From NCBI GenBank assembly GCA_947585525.1, contig CANPXA010000080.1, positions 1 through 7,808 of the forward strand: DNA of 7,808 bases. The letters are read 5' to 3'. The notes beneath the pieces are model-generated. The model was not told the origin of the DNA. It made no database searches and saw only the letters and a list, made by a program, of their open reading frames with translations. Positions 5,676 through 7,808 of the stretch are shown here, one piece after another; the first letter of the stretch is position 1, and every line of letters starts with the position of its first letter. Origin of the DNA: an uncultured Akkermansia sp. Lineage in GTDB: Bacteria; Verrucomicrobiota; Verrucomicrobiia; Verrucomicrobiales; Akkermansiaceae. The position numbers were made by a program, and so were the translations under genes.

Positions 5676-5819
5676 TGCACCCGGCGGGAAGAACCTGTGA
5701 CATGAGGGATGACTCCGGGAACTACCGGGAACCTCCCCGCGGCGGAACCGCAGGGGAATTCCCCGTGTCGTGGGTCCCAAAACTGAAACCCCGACCAGCT
5801 GCAGGGCGCAGCAGAATCT
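5676..5819. other. Structure-rich intergenic stretch, htpG 3' region
   Basis: No coding frame or known RNA class is recognised. It contains a perfect palindrome GGGGAATTCCCC (5753-5764), a competing stem CCCCGCGG / CCGC-A-GGGG (5735-5756), a GCTGC/GCAGC hairpin just after the htpG stop (about 5800-5814) and short repeats of CCGGGAA. I compared it by eye with the cobalamin, TPP, SAM and T-box consensus motifs and found no match. It probably forms the 3' untranslated end of the htpG mRNA. Confidence 0.4.
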
Positions 5820-7658
5820 TCACTCGCCCAGCAACTTCTCCAACAAACGGTGCGAATCATCCGCAAGCTGAGCGGGATCTTCCAGAAGACCGGCGCGCAA
5901 AAGGGCGGTGTCAATGAGCTGAGCAGCCAGCATCTTGCCGAGTTTTTCGTCCTTCTCCCGGAGTTCGGCGAGCTTAACGACGAGCGGGTGGTGAGGGTTG
6001 AACTCCACGCGCGGGTGCGTCTCCGGCACGGTCTGTCCCATGGCCTTCAGGTAAGCCTTCACATCCGGAGAGAGGTCGTTCTCCTCCAGCAGGGCGATGG
6101 CGGGAGCGGTGCTCACGCGGTCGCCGGTGGTCACCTTGCTGAGTTTGTCCTTGTACTCTCCCTCAAGCCAGGCGGTGAGCTGGCTCGCTTGCGATTCATC
6201 CAATCCCGGCGCATCCGGTGTGGCCTCCAGCGGCGGAAGGTCGAGATCCGCACGGGAAATGGCCTTGATCTGCTTGTCATCCACCTTGATGAGGCTGTCC
6301 ACCACAAATTGATCCCCTCCGTCCGTAAGGAAGATCACCTCAAAACCGCGCGCCTTCAGTGGGTCGAGGTAGGGCGAGTGCTCCAGCTGAGCGCGGTTCG
6401 CTCCGAAGAGCACGTAGATGTCCTTCTGGTTCTCCTTCATGCGCGAGATGTAGTCCGCAAAACTCGTGAGCGTCCCCGCCTCGGTGAAAGTGGATTCAAA
6501 GCGGAGCAGCTTGCCGAGGGCATCCTTGTGCTCCCAGCTGGTCACAACGCCTTCCTTGATGAAGCGGCTGAAGCGTTCCCAGAACTTGTTGTACGTATCG
6601 ACGTCATTCTTGGCGAGTTCCTCAAGGTGCTTGATAAATCGCTTGGTGATGATCCCGGCGATCTTGCGCAGCAGGGAGTTGTCCTGCAGCATTTCGCGAG
6701 AGATGTTGAGCGGCAGGTCATCGCTGTCCACCACGCCGATGAGGAAGCGCAGCCACTCCGGCAGCAAGCGCTCCGGCTTGCTATCGATGAGGACCTTGTG
6801 GCAGTAGAGCGACACCTCCGGCTCACAACGTCCGAAGCCCATCGCCTCCGGGTTCTCCTCCGGCACATAAAGCACGGAATTCAGCACGATCGGCGCATCC
6901 GCGCTAAAATGCATATGCGTGAGCGGCGCACTATCCGTGTGGCCGATAAAGTGATAGAAGCTCTCGTACTCCTCCTTGGTCACATCCTTTTTGCTCTTCA
7001 TCCAAATGGCCTGCACGGTGTTGAGCAGCTCTCCGTTGAAATCGATGGGGAAGCCGATGAAGTTGCTGTATTTGCCGACAATGTAGCGCACATGGTTAGG
7101 TTTGGCGAAATCGGCGGCGTCCTCCTTGAGGTGGATGAGGATGCTCGTGCCGCGAGGGGTATCTGCCGGAGCGTCCTCCAGGGAGTAGCCCTGCTGTCCG
7201 TCACTCACCCACTTCACGGGCTCCGCCGTCGGCTCCCATGAGCGCGTGGTCACCTCCACTTCATCCGCCGCCATGAACACGCTGTAAAACCCCACTCCGA
7301 ACTGTCCGATGAGATCCCCCGCCTGCTCCTTGCCTTCCTTGGCTCTTTCGAGGAATTTTTTGGTGCCGGAGTGAGCGATGGTGCCGAGATACTCGATGAC
7401 CTCCTGGCGAGTCATGCCGATGCCGGTATCGGAGATGGTGAGTGTACGTTTCTCTTCATCGGTGGTGATGCTCAGACGCAGCTCCTTTTCGGGCTGGTAG
7501 ATTTCTCCGCCGGTGAGTTGCTTAAGGCGCATCTTTTCACAAGCGTCCGACGCATTGGAAACGAGCTCGCGCACAAAAACTTCACGATCGCTGTAAAAGG
7601 CGTGAATGACAATGTCAAGCAACTGCCGAACCTCTGTCTGAAATGGTTGTTTGTCCAT
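5820..7658 (-). CDS. htpG: Molecular chaperone HtpG (Hsp90 family)
   Basis: A cytoplasmic, ATP-driven dimeric chaperone that helps fold or remodel client proteins, usually stress induced. From MDKQPF it has 612 residues, near the usual 620-630. The N-terminal GHKL ATPase domain shows FVRELVSNASDACEK (28-42) with catalytic Glu31 and metal-contacting Asn35, ISDTGIGM (75-82), TIAHSGTKKF (93-102), IGQFGVGFYS (117-126) and GTSILIHLK. The middle domain carries LPLNISREMLQDN and FRFES-like KLLRFEST; the C-terminal dimerisation region runs to LLEKLLGE without an MEEVD tail, as expected in bacteria. An upstream ATG at 7706 lies in the promoter and lacks a ribosome site, so I start at 7658, seven bases after a perfect AAGGAG. 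No dnaK, groEL or repressor element (CIRCE) adjoins. Confidence 0.97.
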   Translation of the reverse strand: MDKQPFQTEVRQLLDIVIHAFYSDREVFVRELVSNASDACEKMRLKQLTGGEIYQPEKELRLSITTDEEKRTLTISDTGIGMTRQEVIEYLGTIAHSGTKKFLERAKEGKEQAGDLIGQFGVGFYSVFMAADEVEVTTRSWEPTAEPVKWVSDGQQGYSLEDAPADTPRGTSILIHLKEDAADFAKPNHVRYIVGKYSNFIGFPIDFNGELLNTVQAIWMKSKKDVTKEEYESFYHFIGHTDSAPLTHMHFSADAPIVLNSVLYVPEENPEAMGFGRCEPEVSLYCHKVLIDSKPERLLPEWLRFLIGVVDSDDLPLNISREMLQDNSLLRKIAGIITKRFIKHLEELAKNDVDTYNKFWERFSRFIKEGVVTSWEHKDALGKLLRFESTFTEAGTLTSFADYISRMKENQKDIYVLFGANRAQLEHSPYLDPLKARGFEVIFLTDGGDQFVVDSLIKVDDKQIKAISRADLDLPPLEATPDAPGLDESQASQLTAWLEGEYKDKLSKVTTGDRVSTAPAIALLEENDLSPDVKAYLKAMGQTVPETHPRVEFNPHHPLVVKLAELREKDEKLGKMLAAQLIDTALLRAGLLEDPAQLADDSHRLLEKLLGE

Positions 7659-7665
7659 AGGGTTT

Positions 7666-7671
7666 CTCCTT
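7666..7671 (-). promoter_or_regulatory. Ribosome binding site of htpG
   Basis: AAGGAG on the minus strand, seven bases before the ATG at 7658. It is the only canonical Shine-Dalgarno ahead of any start in the window, and it decides the htpG start codon. The predicted transcript begins at about 7672-7671, so the leader is essentially just this site. Confidence 0.85.
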
Positions 7672-7678
7672 GCCCCCC

Positions 7679-7706
7679 ATTCTAATCCCGCCCGACAAAA
7701 CGTCAA
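7679..7706 (-). promoter_or_regulatory. htpG promoter, sigma70-like
   Basis: On the minus strand: -35 TTGACG (7706-7701, 5 of 6), a 16-base spacer and -10 TAGAAT (7684-7679, 5 of 6), followed by six G residues. The -35 context CCCTTGAC resembles the heat-shock sigma32 -35 (CCCTTGAA), but the -10 does not (no CCCCAT), so I call it a housekeeping-type promoter. Confidence 0.65.
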
Positions 7707-7808
7707 GGGCGAACTCAGACATAGCCCATGGCACGCGTTACCTCATAATTCAGGACGCCGAAAAGAAAGAATGGTACAATGAGTTAGGATCGGTTACCTC
7801 AAAAATAG
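7707..7808. other. Right-edge region, no assignable gene
   Basis: No start codon opens a frame of useful length here. GTTACCTCA occurs twice as a direct repeat (7737-7745 and 7793-7801, period 56). A minus-strand frame enters from the right edge and stops at 7750 after about 19 codons (ending SerPhePheSerAlaSer). A plus-strand frame is open to the edge but has no ATG, GTG or TTG. Either could be a fragment of a gene outside the window. Confidence 0.3.

Noticed and set aside
5676..5819. Riboswitch upstream of argG
   Set aside because: No match to the core motifs of the known classes I could compare by eye, and the predicted argG start at 5612 lies downstream, so this stretch would not be in the argG leader.
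5850..7241. 463-codon plus-strand frame antisense to htpG
   Set aside because: It lies in the same codon register as htpG, so its stops would need sense TTA, CTA or TCA codons, which this gene avoids. The translation is low-complexity Val/Leu/Arg/His with no motif, and no promoter or ribosome site precedes it.
7665..7690. Sigma32-type -10 CCCCATTCTA on the plus strand
   Set aside because: It points away from htpG into sequence with no gene start, and no CTTGAA-like -35 lies at the right distance.

Overview
The window is ordinary bacterial chromosome: about 57% GC by eye, densely packed, eight genes on both strands, no transposase, phage, CRISPR, rRNA or tRNA. Two observations hint at a Verrucomicrobiota- or PVC-like bacterium (perhaps gut or rumen). 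Most genes lack a Shine-Dalgarno sequence, and a TCGTAAA-type short tandem repeat sits in one intergenic region. The lineage is an inference from recall and was not tested. Two signal peptides with lipoboxes show a cell envelope with lipoproteins.

Layout. Positions 1-2545 (minus strand) hold a tight operon read right to left: pyrF (OMP decarboxylase), thyA (thymidylate synthase), folA (dihydrofolate reductase), then a lipoprotein of unknown function cut by the left edge. pyrF/thyA and thyA/folA each share an ATGA stop-start overlap, and the lipoprotein follows after 10 bases. PyrF makes UMP, the precursor of dUMP. ThyA converts dUMP to dTMP and oxidises methylene-tetrahydrofolate to dihydrofolate. 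FolA reduces dihydrofolate again. The operon is a coherent pyrimidine/folate module with an unexplained envelope protein at its end.

Positions 2546-3000 form a 455-base divergent intergenic region. It has a sigma70-type promoter at each end and, between them, two diverged copies of a composite repeat (GC hairpin, TCGTAAA tandem units, conserved tail). Both promoters place the predicted transcription start on or beside the start codon, so pyrF and fabG are probably leaderless mRNAs.

Positions 3001-4254 (plus strand) hold fabG (3-oxoacyl-ACP reductase) and, 24 bases on, a small RlpA-family lipoprotein. argG (argininosuccinate synthase) converges on it with only 19 bases between the stops. argG has its own promoter. 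Just upstream is a strong hairpin that probably terminates htpG, followed by a structure-rich stretch and then htpG (Hsp90), which has a good promoter and the window's only textbook Shine-Dalgarno. The last 100 bases hold no identifiable gene.

I found no clearly new multi-gene system. The best leads are the paired leaderless promoters, the composite repeat, and the lipoprotein attached to the thyA-folA operon.
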